In this document: piece by piece, positions 16,605-25,366 of the stretch
Numbering within the stretch: position 1 is the first letter of the stretch
Layout: each line of letters begins with the position of its first letter
NCBI RefSeq assembly: GCF_001044425.1
Contig: NZ_LFML01000018.1
Location: 41,083 to 105,082 of the forward strand
Direction: 5' to 3'
DNA length: 64,000 nucleotides
Source of the DNA: Streptomyces roseus
Lineage (GTDB): Bacteria > Actinomycetota > Actinomycetes > Streptomycetales > Streptomycetaceae
Translations under genes and position numbers: made by a program
The notes under the pieces: model-generated
The model's database searches: none
What the model was told of the DNA's origin: nothing
Seen by the model: the letters and a program-made list of their open reading frames with translations, nothing else

Positions 16605-17003
16605 CTACGCGGGTTCCAGGAGGTCCCAGCGGTTGCCGTACAGGTCCTCGAAGACCGCCACCGAGCCGTACGCCTCGTGGCGCGGCTCCTCCAGGAAGCG
16701 GACGCCCTCCGCCGTCATCCGGGTGTGGTCCCGGGCGAAGTCGTCGGTGTACAGGAAGAACCCGACCCGCCCGCCCGTCTGGTCCCCGACCCGGGAGCGC
16801 TGGGCGTCGTCCTTGGCGAGGGCCAGCAGCAGGGCCGCCTCGGTGGCCCCGTCCGGGCGGACCACGACCCAGCGGGAGCCGTCGGGGCGCGGGGTGTCCT
16901 CGACGAGGGTGAAGCCGAGGGCGCGGGTGTAGAAGTCGATGGCCTCGTCGTAGTCGCGGACGACGAGGGCGGTGAGCGCGATGTATGCGGACATGGCACT
17001 CAT
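16605..17003 (-). CDS. VOC/glyoxalase family protein coupled to lutC
   Basis: The 132-residue protein is a single glyoxalase-fold unit (VRDYDEAIDFYTRALGF, FLYTDDFARDHTRM, AVFEDLYGNRWDLLEP), the class that includes lactoylglutathione lyase-like and antibiotic-binding proteins. Its ATG overlaps the lutC stop (ATGA), so it is the last gene of the lactate operon. A role in methylglyoxal or another reactive carbonyl linked to lactate is plausible from context only. E and H metal-ligand positions look present (end motif FEDLYGNRWDLLE). Confidence 0.83.
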   Translation of the reverse strand: MSAMSAYIALTALVVRDYDEAIDFYTRALGFTLVEDTPRPDGSRWVVVRPDGATEAALLLALAKDDAQRSRVGDQTGGRVGFFLYTDDFARDHTRMTAEGVRFLEEPRHEAYGSVAVFEDLYGNRWDLLEPA

Positions 17004-17638
17004 TCTGCTGGTCCGCTCAGCAGGATCACCTCCAGGGTGCGCGGGCCGTGCACGCCCTCCACCCGGTCGAGCTCGATGTCGCTGGTGGCGGAGGGGCCGG
17101 AGATCCAGGTCAGCGGCCTTCTCGGATCCAGCAGGGGCAGGGCCTGCGGGACGGAGTCCACCACCTGCTCCGGGACCCGGACCACGCAGACGTGGTGGTC
17201 GGGGATCAGGGTGATGCGGCGCCGGCCCTGGCCGGGGCCGCCGTCGAGGACGATCGTGCCGGTTTCGGCGATCGCCAGGGCGCAGCCGGTCACCACGCTG
17301 TCCACCGCGTCCAGTTCGTACGGATTCGCCCCCGGCCGGTCCTCGACACGGGTGACCGCCGTCGCCGCGAGCCACCGCGGGGGCAGGCCGGAGGGGACGA
17401 GGACCGTACGGGCGCCGCGCTCGGCCAGCAGCCGGGCGAGGAGCGGGGCGATCCCGTCGCCGTCGGCGCGGTGGACCCGCGCGCGGTACTCCGCGAGGTG
17501 GGCGGCCAGGAGGTCCGCCGTCTCGGCCGGCGTACGGACGCCGTGGACGCGGAGGTAGTCCCGGGGGACGGCCGGGTCGGGGCCGCCGTCGGCCACCGCC
17601 CGGCGGATCCGGCCCAGGATGCGGTCCCTGCTGCTCAT
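17000..17638 (-). CDS. lutC: L-lactate utilisation protein LutC (LUD domain)
   Basis: The 212-residue LUD-domain protein is the third subunit of the cytoplasmic LutABC iron-sulfur lactate dehydrogenase complex that oxidises L-lactate to pyruvate. AIAETGTIVLDGGPGQGRR and the SATSDIELDRVEGVHGPR end motif are typical. ATG 17638 overlaps the lutB stop (ATGA). Confidence 0.92.
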   Translation of the reverse strand: MSSRDRILGRIRRAVADGGPDPAVPRDYLRVHGVRTPAETADLLAAHLAEYRARVHRADGDGIAPLLARLLAERGARTVLVPSGLPPRWLAATAVTRVEDRPGANPYELDAVDSVVTGCALAIAETGTIVLDGGPGQGRRRITLIPDHHVCVVRVPEQVVDSVPQALPLLDPRRPLTWISGPSATSDIELDRVEGVHGPRTLEVILLSGPAE

Positions 17639-19119
17639 GCCCGCTCCCCCCGCTCCCGCGCCCACCAGGTGCGGAACGACTCCGCCGGCAGCTGTGGCAG
17701 CTCCCTGCCGTCCGTCCACGCCCGTCCGGGGCCCGGCAGCCGGCGCGGCCGCAGCCGCCGGGCCCGGGCCAGCAGCCGCTCCCCGGCGCGCAGCGCGCCG
17801 GGGCGGTCCAGGAGCAGCCGGGCGGCCCGCATCGCGGCCCGTTCGGCGGTGTGGCCCCGCGCCGGGCGGATCCGTACGCGGACGCCCCCGAGGGTCACCG
17901 GGCCGCCCTGGGCCACCCGTTCGCGCAGGTGGACCAGGATCTCCGGGATGTCGATGGCGACCGGGCAGACCTCGTAGCAGGCTCCGCACAGGGTGGAGGC
18001 GTACGGCAGCGAGGCGTCGATCGCGCTGCCGGTGCCCCGCAGTTGGGGGCTGAGGACGGCGCCGATCGGCCCCGGGTAGACCGAGCCGTACGCGTGGCCG
18101 CCGGCGCGCTCGTACACCGGGCAGACGTTCAGGCAGGCGGAGCAGCGGATGCAGCGCAGGGCCTGGCGGCCCACCTCGTCGGCGAGGGTGTCGGTGCGGC
18201 CGTTGTCGAGGAGGACGAGGTGGAAGGCGGAGGGGCCGTCGCCGTCCGCCCCTCGCGAAGGACCGAGCCCGGTCCACATCGTCGTGTACGGGTTCATCCG
18301 CTCGGCCGTGGAGGAGCGCGGCAGCGTCTGGAGGAAGATCTCCAGGTCGCGGAAGGTCGGCACCACCTTCTCGATGCCCACCACCGAGATCAGGGTCTCG
18401 GGGAGCGTCAGGCACATGCGGCCGTTGCCCTCCGACTCGAAGACGACCATCGTGCCCGTCTCGGCGACCATGAAGTTGGCGCCGGAGATCCCGACCTTGG
18501 CGCGCAGGAACTTCTCCCGCAGGTGGAGTCGGGCGGCCTCGGCGAGCTCGCGCGGGTCGTCGCCGAGGCCCTCGGGCGCGGGGCGGCCCCAGCGGCCCAT
18601 CTCGGCCGTGAAGACGTCCCGGATCTCGGCCCGGTTGCGGTGGATGGCCGGGACGAGGATGTGTGAGGGCCGGTCGTGGCCGAGCTGGACGATGAGCTCG
18701 GCCAGGTCGGTCTCGTACGCGGCGATCCCGGCCGCTTCGAGGGCCTCGTTGAGGCCGATCTCCTGGGTCGCCATGGACTTGACCTTGACCACCTCCCGGT
18801 GGCCGGTCGCCAGCACCAGCCCGGTCACGATCCGGTTGGCCTCGTCCGCGTCGGCCGCCCAGTGGACGGTGCCGCCCGCGGCCGTGACCGCCTCCTCCAG
18901 TTGGACGAGGTGGCGGTCGAGGTGGCGCAGGGCGTGGTCCTTGACGGCTTTGCCCGCGGCGCGCAGCCGCTCCCAGTCCGCCAGCTCGGCGACGGCCCGG
19001 GCCCGTTTGTCGCGGATGGTGTGGGTGGCGTGCCGGAGGTTGGCGCGCAGCACCGGGTCCCGCACGGCCTCCCGGGCCGCGTCCGGAAAGGCCGGCATGC
19101 CCATGAACGTGCCGCTCAC
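17635..19119 (-). CDS. lutB: L-lactate utilisation iron-sulfur protein LutB
   Basis: The 494-residue protein has an N-terminal LUD-like domain (about 65-300, with VAETGTMVVFESEGNGR). Two 4Fe-4S motifs follow, CIRCSACLNVCPVY and CGACYEVCPVAI, at about 305-370, then a basic C-terminal tail (LutB C-terminal domain). It passes electrons within the LutABC complex. GTG 19119 overlaps the lutA stop (GTGA); the frame is open further upstream inside lutA but that is chance. Confidence 0.93.
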   Translation of the reverse strand: MSGTFMGMPAFPDAAREAVRDPVLRANLRHATHTIRDKRARAVAELADWERLRAAGKAVKDHALRHLDRHLVQLEEAVTAAGGTVHWAADADEANRIVTGLVLATGHREVVKVKSMATQEIGLNEALEAAGIAAYETDLAELIVQLGHDRPSHILVPAIHRNRAEIRDVFTAEMGRWGRPAPEGLGDDPRELAEAARLHLREKFLRAKVGISGANFMVAETGTMVVFESEGNGRMCLTLPETLISVVGIEKVVPTFRDLEIFLQTLPRSSTAERMNPYTTMWTGLGPSRGADGDGPSAFHLVLLDNGRTDTLADEVGRQALRCIRCSACLNVCPVYERAGGHAYGSVYPGPIGAVLSPQLRGTGSAIDASLPYASTLCGACYEVCPVAIDIPEILVHLRERVAQGGPVTLGGVRVRIRPARGHTAERAAMRAARLLLDRPGALRAGERLLARARRLRPRRLPGPGRAWTDGRELPQLPAESFRTWWARERGERA

Positions 19120-19871
19120 GTCAGCGGTTCCTCCTCCGTCGAGGCAAGGATCTCGGCGAGGTGCAGGGTCCGCACCGCCTCTCCCCGGCGGCGCAGGATC
19201 CCGTCGAGGTGGGCCAGGCAGGAGTTGTCGGCCCCGCACAGCACGTCCGCGCCCGTCCCCACCGCGTTGCCGGTCTTGTCGGTGCCCATGGCCACCGACA
19301 CGTCCGGGTTCTTCACCGCGAAGGTGCCGCCGAAACCGCAGCACTCCCCGGCGTCCGGCAGCTCGACGAGGTCCAGCCCCTTGACGGCGCGGAGCAGCCG
19401 CTGCGGGCGCTCCCCCAGCCCGAGCCCCCGCAGGCCGTGGCAGGAGGGGTGGTAGGTGACGGTGTGCGGGAAGTACGCGCCCACGTCGGTCACCCCGAGC
19501 ACGTCCACCAGGAACTCGGTCAGCTCGAAGACGCGCGGTACGAGCTCCTCGGCCAGCGCCGCGAGCCCGGGGCCGCGCCCCTCGCGCTCCGCCAGGCGGC
19601 CGATGCGCGGGTAGTGGGTACGGACCATCGCGGCGCAGGAACCCGACGGGGTGACCACGTACGGGTACCCGGCGAAGGCCTCCGCGGTGCGCCGCAGCAG
19701 CGGCTCGCTCTCGCGCCGGTATCCGGTGTTGTACTGCGGCTGGCCGCAGCAGCTCTGGGCCGCCGGGAAGTCCACGCCGACGCCGAGGCGCTCCAGCAGG
19801 CGTACGACGGCGATGCCGGTGCGCGGGTACAGCGCGTCGTTGACGCAGGTGACGAACAGGGCGGCACGCAT
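19116..19871 (-). CDS. lutA: L-lactate utilisation protein LutA (cysteine-rich domain)
   Basis: The 251-residue protein has two cysteine-rich CCG domains: SCCGQPQYNTGY near 40 with PSGSCAAM near 77, and SCHGLRGLGL with GECCGFGGTFAVK. These bind a non-cubane iron-sulfur cluster as in heterodisulfide-reductase-type subunits. It is the first gene of lutABC-VOC. The start ATG 19871 is only 18 nt from the divergent cobF start. No GntR-type regulator gene is next to it. Confidence 0.93.
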   Translation of the reverse strand: MRAALFVTCVNDALYPRTGIAVVRLLERLGVGVDFPAAQSCCGQPQYNTGYRRESEPLLRRTAEAFAGYPYVVTPSGSCAAMVRTHYPRIGRLAEREGRGPGLAALAEELVPRVFELTEFLVDVLGVTDVGAYFPHTVTYHPSCHGLRGLGLGERPQRLLRAVKGLDLVELPDAGECCGFGGTFAVKNPDVSVAMGTDKTGNAVGTGADVLCGADNSCLAHLDGILRRRGEAVRTLHLAEILASTEEEPLT

Positions 19872-19889
19872 GACGGGCAGAATAGCGGC

Positions 19890-20639
19890 GTGAAGAAGTT
19901 CTCAGTGATCGGCATAGGCGCGGGCGACCCGGACCACCTGACCCTCCAGGCGGTCAAGGCGATCGGCGCGGCGGACGCATTCCTCATCCTGGAGAAGGGG
20001 GAGGAGAAGGCGGACCTGACCGGGCTGCGGCGCGCGATGCTCGACGCGCACGCCCGCCCCGGCCACCGCCTGGTGGAGGGCCGGGACCCGGACCGCGACC
20101 GGACCCCCGCCGAGTACGCCCCGACCGTGGACGGCTGGCGCAGCGCGCGGGCCGAGATCTTCGAGCGGTTCATCGCGGACCTGGCGGACGGCGAGACGGG
20201 CGCCTTCCTGGTGTGGGGCGACCCCTCGCTGTACGACTCCACGCTCGCCATCCTGGACGAGGTGCTGGAGCGGGGCCGGGTGGCGTTCGAGCACGAGGTC
20301 GTGCCCGGCATCAGCAGCGTCTCCGCGCTGCTGGCCCGGCACCGGACCAACCTGAACCGGGTCGGCCGGCCCGTCCAGATCACGACCGGCCGGCGGCTGG
20401 CCGAGGGCTGGCCGCAGGACGTGGACGACGTGGTGGTGATGCTGGACGCGCGGCACGCGTTCACGGCCCACCTCGACCAGGACCTCTTCATTTACTGGGG
20501 GGCCTACGTGGGCACCCCGGACGAGATCCTGGTCTCGGGCCGGCTCGCGGACGTGGCCGGCCGGATCGAGGAGCTCCGTACCGAGGCCCGCGCCCGCAAG
20601 GGCTGGATCATGGACACGTACCTGCTCCGGCGCGGCTGA
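19890..20639 (+). CDS. cobF: Precorrin-6A synthase (deacetylating), CobF
   Basis: The 249-residue SAM-dependent tetrapyrrole methylase carries the family start VIGIGAGDPDHLTLQAVKAI, LVWGDPSLYDSTLAILDEV in the middle and VVPGISSVSALLARH. It methylates C-1 and removes the acetyl group of precorrin-5 in the aerobic cobalamin route. No other cob gene is near, so it is a dispersed pathway member. GTG 19890 lies 18 nt from lutA and leaves no room for a B12 riboswitch. The transcript may be leaderless. Confidence 0.92.
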   Translation: MKKFSVIGIGAGDPDHLTLQAVKAIGAADAFLILEKGEEKADLTGLRRAMLDAHARPGHRLVEGRDPDRDRTPAEYAPTVDGWRSARAEIFERFIADLADGETGAFLVWGDPSLYDSTLAILDEVLERGRVAFEHEVVPGISSVSALLARHRTNLNRVGRPVQITTGRRLAEGWPQDVDDVVVMLDARHAFTAHLDQDLFIYWGAYVGTPDEILVSGRLADVAGRIEELRTEARARKGWIMDTYLLRRG

Positions 20640-20715
20640 GCGGGCGCCGGGAGACCCGGCCGGGCGGGCCGCCAGGACCCGGCCGGGCACGCGCCGAGGA
20701 CCGGCCCGGCACGCG

Positions 20716-21873
20716 CTAGAGGTACGCCGGGAGCGCGGCGGCCAGGCGTTCGTACTCCTCGGGGCGGTTGTAGATCTGCCCGCAGATCCGGATGCCGCCG
20801 CCGCCCGGCCAGCCCCAGATCAGCACCCGGATGCCCAGCTCGGCCGCGATCCGCTCGCGCAGGGCGCTCGCCTGCGGCTGGGTCTCGGCGGTGCCGGGCG
20901 GCAGCCGCAGGGCGCGCATGGCGAGCCCCTCGGTGTGGGGCAGCGGGCTGAGCCCCGGGATCTCGGCGAGCAGGGCCGCGCCGTGGGCGGCCAGGGCGGC
21001 GTTGTGGGCCCGTACCTTCGCGGCGTCGAGCCGGTCGAGGAGGTCCAGGCCCTCGGGGGCGGCGAGCCAGCCGGTGTAGTCGGCGGTGGCCCGGTTCTCG
21101 ACGGAGCGGGGGAAACCGTGCGCGTCCTCCCAGGAGGGGACCAGCGCCCGGACCCGGCCGCGGTGTTCGGGGGCGACGGCGAGGACGGCGCTGCCGGAGG
21201 GGGCGTACCCCCATTTGTGCAGGTTGCCGAACCAGAAGTCGGCGGCTCCGGCGAGCGGCTCCGCGATCATGCCGGGGGCGTGCGCCCCGTCCACGAGGGT
21301 GGTGATCCCGCGGGCGGCGAGCTCGGCGAGCAGCCGGGGCGAGGCGATGAGCCGGGCGGTGGGCGAGCTGATGTGGTCGAGCACCACGGCCCTGGTACGG
21401 GGCGTCAGCCCGGCGAGCACGGTCTCGCGCACGGCGTCCTCGTCGGGCAGGTCCGGGTCGAGGGAGACGGTTGTGATCGGGGCGCGGCGGGCGGCGGCCG
21501 CCACGACCGTGCCGTAGCCGTGGTCGGTGACCAGGATCTCGTCACCGTCGGCGAAGGGGACGGCGTCGAGGGCGAGATTGGCGCCCTCGGTGGCGTTGGC
21601 GATGAAGGCGATGCCGTCGGGGTCGGCGCCGAGGTGGCGGGCGACGCGGGCGCGCGCCGCGGCGATCCGGTCGGGGGCCCCGACGAAGAAGGCGTCGGGA
21701 TCGGCGTGCGCCTCCTCGCGCAGGGCGGCCTGGGCCTCCTGCACGGGGACCGGCACCGCGCCGAACGACCCGTGGTTGAGGTGGGAGACGGCGGGATCGA
21801 GCCGGAACAGCGCGCGCCCGCCGGGGAACTCGGCGGGCGGCCCGGCGGGGCGTATCGGCTGCGGCTGGTTCAC
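20716..21873 (-). CDS. Class V PLP aminotransferase, isopenicillin N epimerase-like
   Basis: The 385-residue enzyme has LNHGSFGAVP near 32-41, ANATEGANLALDAV at 92-105, the PLP-binding D195 in LVDGAHAPG and the PLP lysine K220 in FGNLHKWGYAP. GGACCTCC reads as GGAGGTCC on the coding strand 5 nt before GTG 21873. Relatives include isopenicillin N epimerase, ergothioneine EgtE-like lyases and cysteine desulfurases; the exact reaction is unknown. It is convergent with cobF. Confidence 0.87.
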   Translation of the reverse strand: MNQPQPIRPAGPPAEFPGGRALFRLDPAVSHLNHGSFGAVPVPVQEAQAALREEAHADPDAFFVGAPDRIAAARARVARHLGADPDGIAFIANATEGANLALDAVPFADGDEILVTDHGYGTVVAAAARRAPITTVSLDPDLPDEDAVRETVLAGLTPRTRAVVLDHISSPTARLIASPRLLAELAARGITTLVDGAHAPGMIAEPLAGAADFWFGNLHKWGYAPSGSAVLAVAPEHRGRVRALVPSWEDAHGFPRSVENRATADYTGWLAAPEGLDLLDRLDAAKVRAHNAALAAHGAALLAEIPGLSPLPHTEGLAMRALRLPPGTAETQPQASALRERIAAELGIRVLIWGWPGGGGIRICGQIYNRPEEYERLAAALPAYL

Positions 21874-22025
21874 GGGACCTCCGGGGTGCGGCGCGCTGTC
21901 CCCCGCATCATCGCGTGCCGCGCCGCGCCTGCCCAGTACGACCCCGGCCGAACCGGCCGCCGAAGCCGCCGCGGCACCCGCCGAACCCGCCGCACCGGCC
22001 GAAGCGGGCGCTCCGCACGCCGCGT

Positions 22026-23687
22026 TCAGGGCCCGGTCTCGAACCGCGGCGCCTCGAGGCCCTTCAGGCACGAGGTCTGCGGGGCGGCCGGATCGTCGAA
22101 GAAGGAGACGGCGATCTCCTGGGCGCACTTCGAGGTGGCGAAGACCACGTGCGGCTGGTAGGGGACCGTGACGACCTTGGCCTTGTCCAGCGTCCGGGCG
22201 ACGAACGGTCCGTTGTCGGCGCCGGTCTGGGAGTCGAAGCCGCCCGACAGGGCGAGGGTGGGGATGTCGCCGCGCGTGACGTCCCGGATCGAGGCGGGCG
22301 CCGCGGGGACGTTCCAGACCTTGCAGTCGGGGCGGAGGAAGGCGAGCTGCGGGGCCTGGGCCTGTACCGGGCGGGGGAAGTCCGGGAAGGCTTCCTGGCC
22401 GCCCCTCAGCGCTTGGGCCTGGCTCTCGTACGGGACCCATTCGCTGCAGAAGACTCCGTAGACGAGACCGTGCGCGACCCTGCCCACGGCGGCCGGGCTG
22501 AGCTTGCCGCCGGCGTACTGCTGCGCGATCCGCTGGGGTTTGCCGTGCGCCAGCTCATCCAGCGCGAGGGGCACCTGGGGTGCCACGTGCGTGGCGGAGG
22601 TCATCCAGTTCACGAGGGTGGCGCCGTCCAGGACCACCTTCACCGGCTTGTCGCTGCCGGGCAGCGAGACGGTGGTGGTGACCGGTTTGGCTTGGAGGTC
22701 GCGCACGAGCTTGTCGAAGGTGGCCGACAGGTTCGGGTAGCGCTCGTTGCACGCCGGCTGGTCCGCGCAGGCCTTGAAGAGGCCGTCGAAGCCCTGCCGG
22801 GCGCTGCTCCAGGTCGAGGCGGAACCGGACCTGGCGGGGGGCAGGATGCCGTCGAGGCCGACCGAGCGCAGCCCTTCGGGGTGCAGGCGCATGTAGACCA
22901 GTGCCAGGTGGGTGCCGTAGGAGATGCCGTACAGGTTCCACTGCTTGACGCCCAGGGCGGCCCGCAGGTCCTCGTAGTCGGCTGCGCTCTCGGTGTCGTT
23001 GTAGGCGCCGAGGTCGATCCCGCGGGCCGCCAGCTTGTCGCGGCAGGCCTTCGTGGCCGCGAGGTGCAGGCGCTCGGTGGACGGCGCGTCGGAGACGAGG
23101 CCGACGGCGCGTGCGTTGAACTCGTCGATGTTGGGGCACAGGACGTTCGGCCGGGCCGAGTACGTACCGCGCTGGGACATGAAGACCACGTCGCGGTCGC
23201 GGTTCAGGCCGCCGTCGATCGCCATCTTCGCCTCCCCCACGGCGTCGTCGCCGGGGCCGCCCGCGAGCCACACGATGGGATCGGGTTTCGGCTCGCCGTC
23301 GGCGGCGGGCACGATCGCGACACCGAGCTCGATCGTCTTGCCGGTCGGTTTCGCACGGTTCTCGGGCACGGTGAGCGTTCCGCAGCGCGCGCCCTTGAGT
23401 TCGGGGATCGGCTCCGGCGTCCTGGGGCAGGGGCCCGGCGCGTAATGGGCGTCGCCCACCGTCCGGGCGACCGTGCCGATCGGCGCGCCGGGGCCGGTGG
23501 TGGCGTCGGTACGGGACCGCGCCTGAGCGGGCCCCGCGAGCAGTCCGGTGACGAGGAGACCGGTCGCCGTCGCGGCCGAAGCGGCCCGGAGCCGCCGTAC
23601 GGCGCGATGCCGAGGGGGTGCGTGGCGCACGGGTACGGGGTGGGCGGGCGCGTGGTGCACGGGTACGGGGGCGTGGTGCTGGGTCAT
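22026..23687 (-). CDS. Secreted S33 alpha/beta hydrolase (tripeptidyl aminopeptidase type), copy 1
   Basis: The 553-residue protein resembles Streptomyces Tap/Slp mycelium-associated peptidases that trim N-terminal tripeptides. An unusual His/Pro-rich leader (about 4-27) precedes an Arg-rich signal peptide (about 30-57). The catalytic serine is S256 in LYGISYGT, the oxyanion motif is LAGGPGDD, and the acid and base are in GGFDSQTG and PYQPHVVF. Cysteines near 87, 102 and 184 may be paired. GGGAGGGC precedes the ATG. It follows copy 2 by 12 nt, so the pair form one transcript. Confidence 0.85.
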   Translation of the reverse strand: MTQHHAPVPVHHAPAHPVPVRHAPPRHRAVRRLRAASAATATGLLVTGLLAGPAQARSRTDATTGPGAPIGTVARTVGDAHYAPGPCPRTPEPIPELKGARCGTLTVPENRAKPTGKTIELGVAIVPAADGEPKPDPIVWLAGGPGDDAVGEAKMAIDGGLNRDRDVVFMSQRGTYSARPNVLCPNIDEFNARAVGLVSDAPSTERLHLAATKACRDKLAARGIDLGAYNDTESAADYEDLRAALGVKQWNLYGISYGTHLALVYMRLHPEGLRSVGLDGILPPARSGSASTWSSARQGFDGLFKACADQPACNERYPNLSATFDKLVRDLQAKPVTTTVSLPGSDKPVKVVLDGATLVNWMTSATHVAPQVPLALDELAHGKPQRIAQQYAGGKLSPAAVGRVAHGLVYGVFCSEWVPYESQAQALRGGQEAFPDFPRPVQAQAPQLAFLRPDCKVWNVPAAPASIRDVTRGDIPTLALSGGFDSQTGADNGPFVARTLDKAKVVTVPYQPHVVFATSKCAQEIAVSFFDDPAAPQTSCLKGLEAPRFETGP

Positions 23688-23699
23688 CTGCCCTCCCGG

Positions 23700-25250
23700 T
23701 CATTTCGGGATGATCGTGAACGGCCCGGGCGCGAGAGCGTCGACGCACGAGGTGTCGGGGGCGGCGGTCGGGCGGGCGAAGAACGACGCCAGGACGCGCT
23801 GCGCGCAGGGTGACTGCGGGACCACCCAGTGGCCGATTCCGGGGATGAGTACGGAGGTGGAGCGGGACAGGTTGCGGGCCACGCCCTTCGCCCAGCTCGC
23901 CCCGGTCTTGACGTCGAACGTTCCGGAGACGACGAGGGCCGGCACGGCGCTGACCGTGGGGACGCGCTGGATCTCCGCGCGGTCGGCGACGTTCCAGATC
24001 CCGCACACCGGGTACTGGAACGGCAGTTGCGGGGCCTGGGCCAAGACCGTGTCCGGCCACTGGGGGTAGACCTTGCGGCCCGCCTCCAGTACGTCGGTCT
24101 CCGAGTGGCCCGGAGCCCACTCGGCGCACGCGATCGAGTTCGTCAGGCCGTGCGCGAACTCGCCGGTCTTCTGGACCGATCCGGCCGCGCGGGCCTGGGC
24201 GAAGCGCTCGGGGTTCCCGCGGCCGAGTTCGTCCAGCGCCGCCGGGAGGTCCTTGGGCCGGGGGGTGAAGGCGACGATCAGGTTCAGCAGGGCGCCCCCG
24301 TCGAGGACGGTGCTGACCGGCTTCCCGCCGTCCGGCGGCGTGACGTCCAGCGTCAGCGGGTGCGCCTCCAGCTTGCGCACCTGCTCCGTCAGCAGGCCGG
24401 GGAGGTCCGGGTACCGGTCCTTGCAGGCGGGCTGGGCGGCGCACGCCGCGAAGATGTTGCGGATGCCCTCGGCGGTGCTGCCCCAGGTCCAGGGCAGGGT
24501 CACGAACTGGGAGGGGGCGACCGAGTCGATCGCCACCGCGCGGATCCCCTCGGGGTGCAGGCGCAGGTACGTCAGGGCCAGGTTGGTGCCGTAGGAGTAG
24601 CCGTAGACGTTCCAGCGGGGGATGTGCAGCGCCGTGCGCAGATCGGCGAAGTCGGCGGCGTTCTCGGTGGTGTTGTAGGCGTTCAGGTCGATGCCCTGGG
24701 CCACGAGGCGGGCCCGGCAGTCCGTCACCGCCTTCAGCATGAGGCGCTTGGCCTGCTGTGCGTCATAGCCCAGGCCCACGGACCGGGCGTTGAACCGGTC
24801 GACCTCCGGACAGGCGAGGTTCGGCAGGTCGTGGAGGTTGCCTCGCTGGGCCATGACGATCAGCTCGCGGTCCTTGTTCAGGCCGGAGGCGACGAGGAAG
24901 GGAATGTCGTCGAACGTGTCGGAGCCGGGACCGCCGGCCATGAACACCACGGGTTCCGCCGCGGGCTCGCGCGCCGTGGCCGCGATCCTCGCCACGGCCA
25001 GCTTGATGGTCCGGCCGCCGGGGCGGGAGCGGTTCTCGGGCACCTCCAGGAACCCGCACCGCGCCGTGTCCAGCGCCTCGATCGGCTCGGAGGTCTTCGG
25101 ACAGGGACCGGGTGTGAACCGGGGCGCCGCGGTGGGGCCGGGCGGGGAGGACGGCCCGCCGGGCGAGGCGGCGGCCCCCGGTGCCGCGCCGAACGCCGCG
25201 AGGCAGACCAGGGCGGCCGCGGCGGCCGCGTTGACGCCGTGTTTCGCCAT
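23700..25250 (-). CDS. Secreted S33 alpha/beta hydrolase (tripeptidyl aminopeptidase type), copy 2
   Basis: This 516-residue paralogue of the downstream gene has a signal peptide at 1-28, FMAGGPGSD at 103-111, catalytic S219 in VYGYSYGT, VSGTFDVKTG for the acid and PGIGHWVVPQ for the histidine. The canonical GH pair makes it the more typical of the two. Blocks such as FTPGPCPKTSEPIEAL and DLRTAL align with copy 1. It is first in the two-gene unit. Confidence 0.86.
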   Translation of the reverse strand: MAKHGVNAAAAAALVCLAAFGAAPGAAASPGGPSSPPGPTAAPRFTPGPCPKTSEPIEALDTARCGFLEVPENRSRPGGRTIKLAVARIAATAREPAAEPVVFMAGGPGSDTFDDIPFLVASGLNKDRELIVMAQRGNLHDLPNLACPEVDRFNARSVGLGYDAQQAKRLMLKAVTDCRARLVAQGIDLNAYNTTENAADFADLRTALHIPRWNVYGYSYGTNLALTYLRLHPEGIRAVAIDSVAPSQFVTLPWTWGSTAEGIRNIFAACAAQPACKDRYPDLPGLLTEQVRKLEAHPLTLDVTPPDGGKPVSTVLDGGALLNLIVAFTPRPKDLPAALDELGRGNPERFAQARAAGSVQKTGEFAHGLTNSIACAEWAPGHSETDVLEAGRKVYPQWPDTVLAQAPQLPFQYPVCGIWNVADRAEIQRVPTVSAVPALVVSGTFDVKTGASWAKGVARNLSRSTSVLIPGIGHWVVPQSPCAQRVLASFFARPTAAPDTSCVDALAPGPFTIIPK

Positions 25251-25366
25251 GTGCGCTCGTTCCTGTGTCGTGCAGGTGGGTGGAACACACCTCTTCGACG
25301 GTAACGGCAGGCACGGGGCCCCGCACATGATGGCGGAACGGGCTCTCCCGGGCCCTGGGCCCTGTG

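Noticed and set aside
19872..19889. B12 riboswitch before cobF
   Set aside because: Only 18 nt separate cobF from lutA and no B12-box-like sequence is visible.
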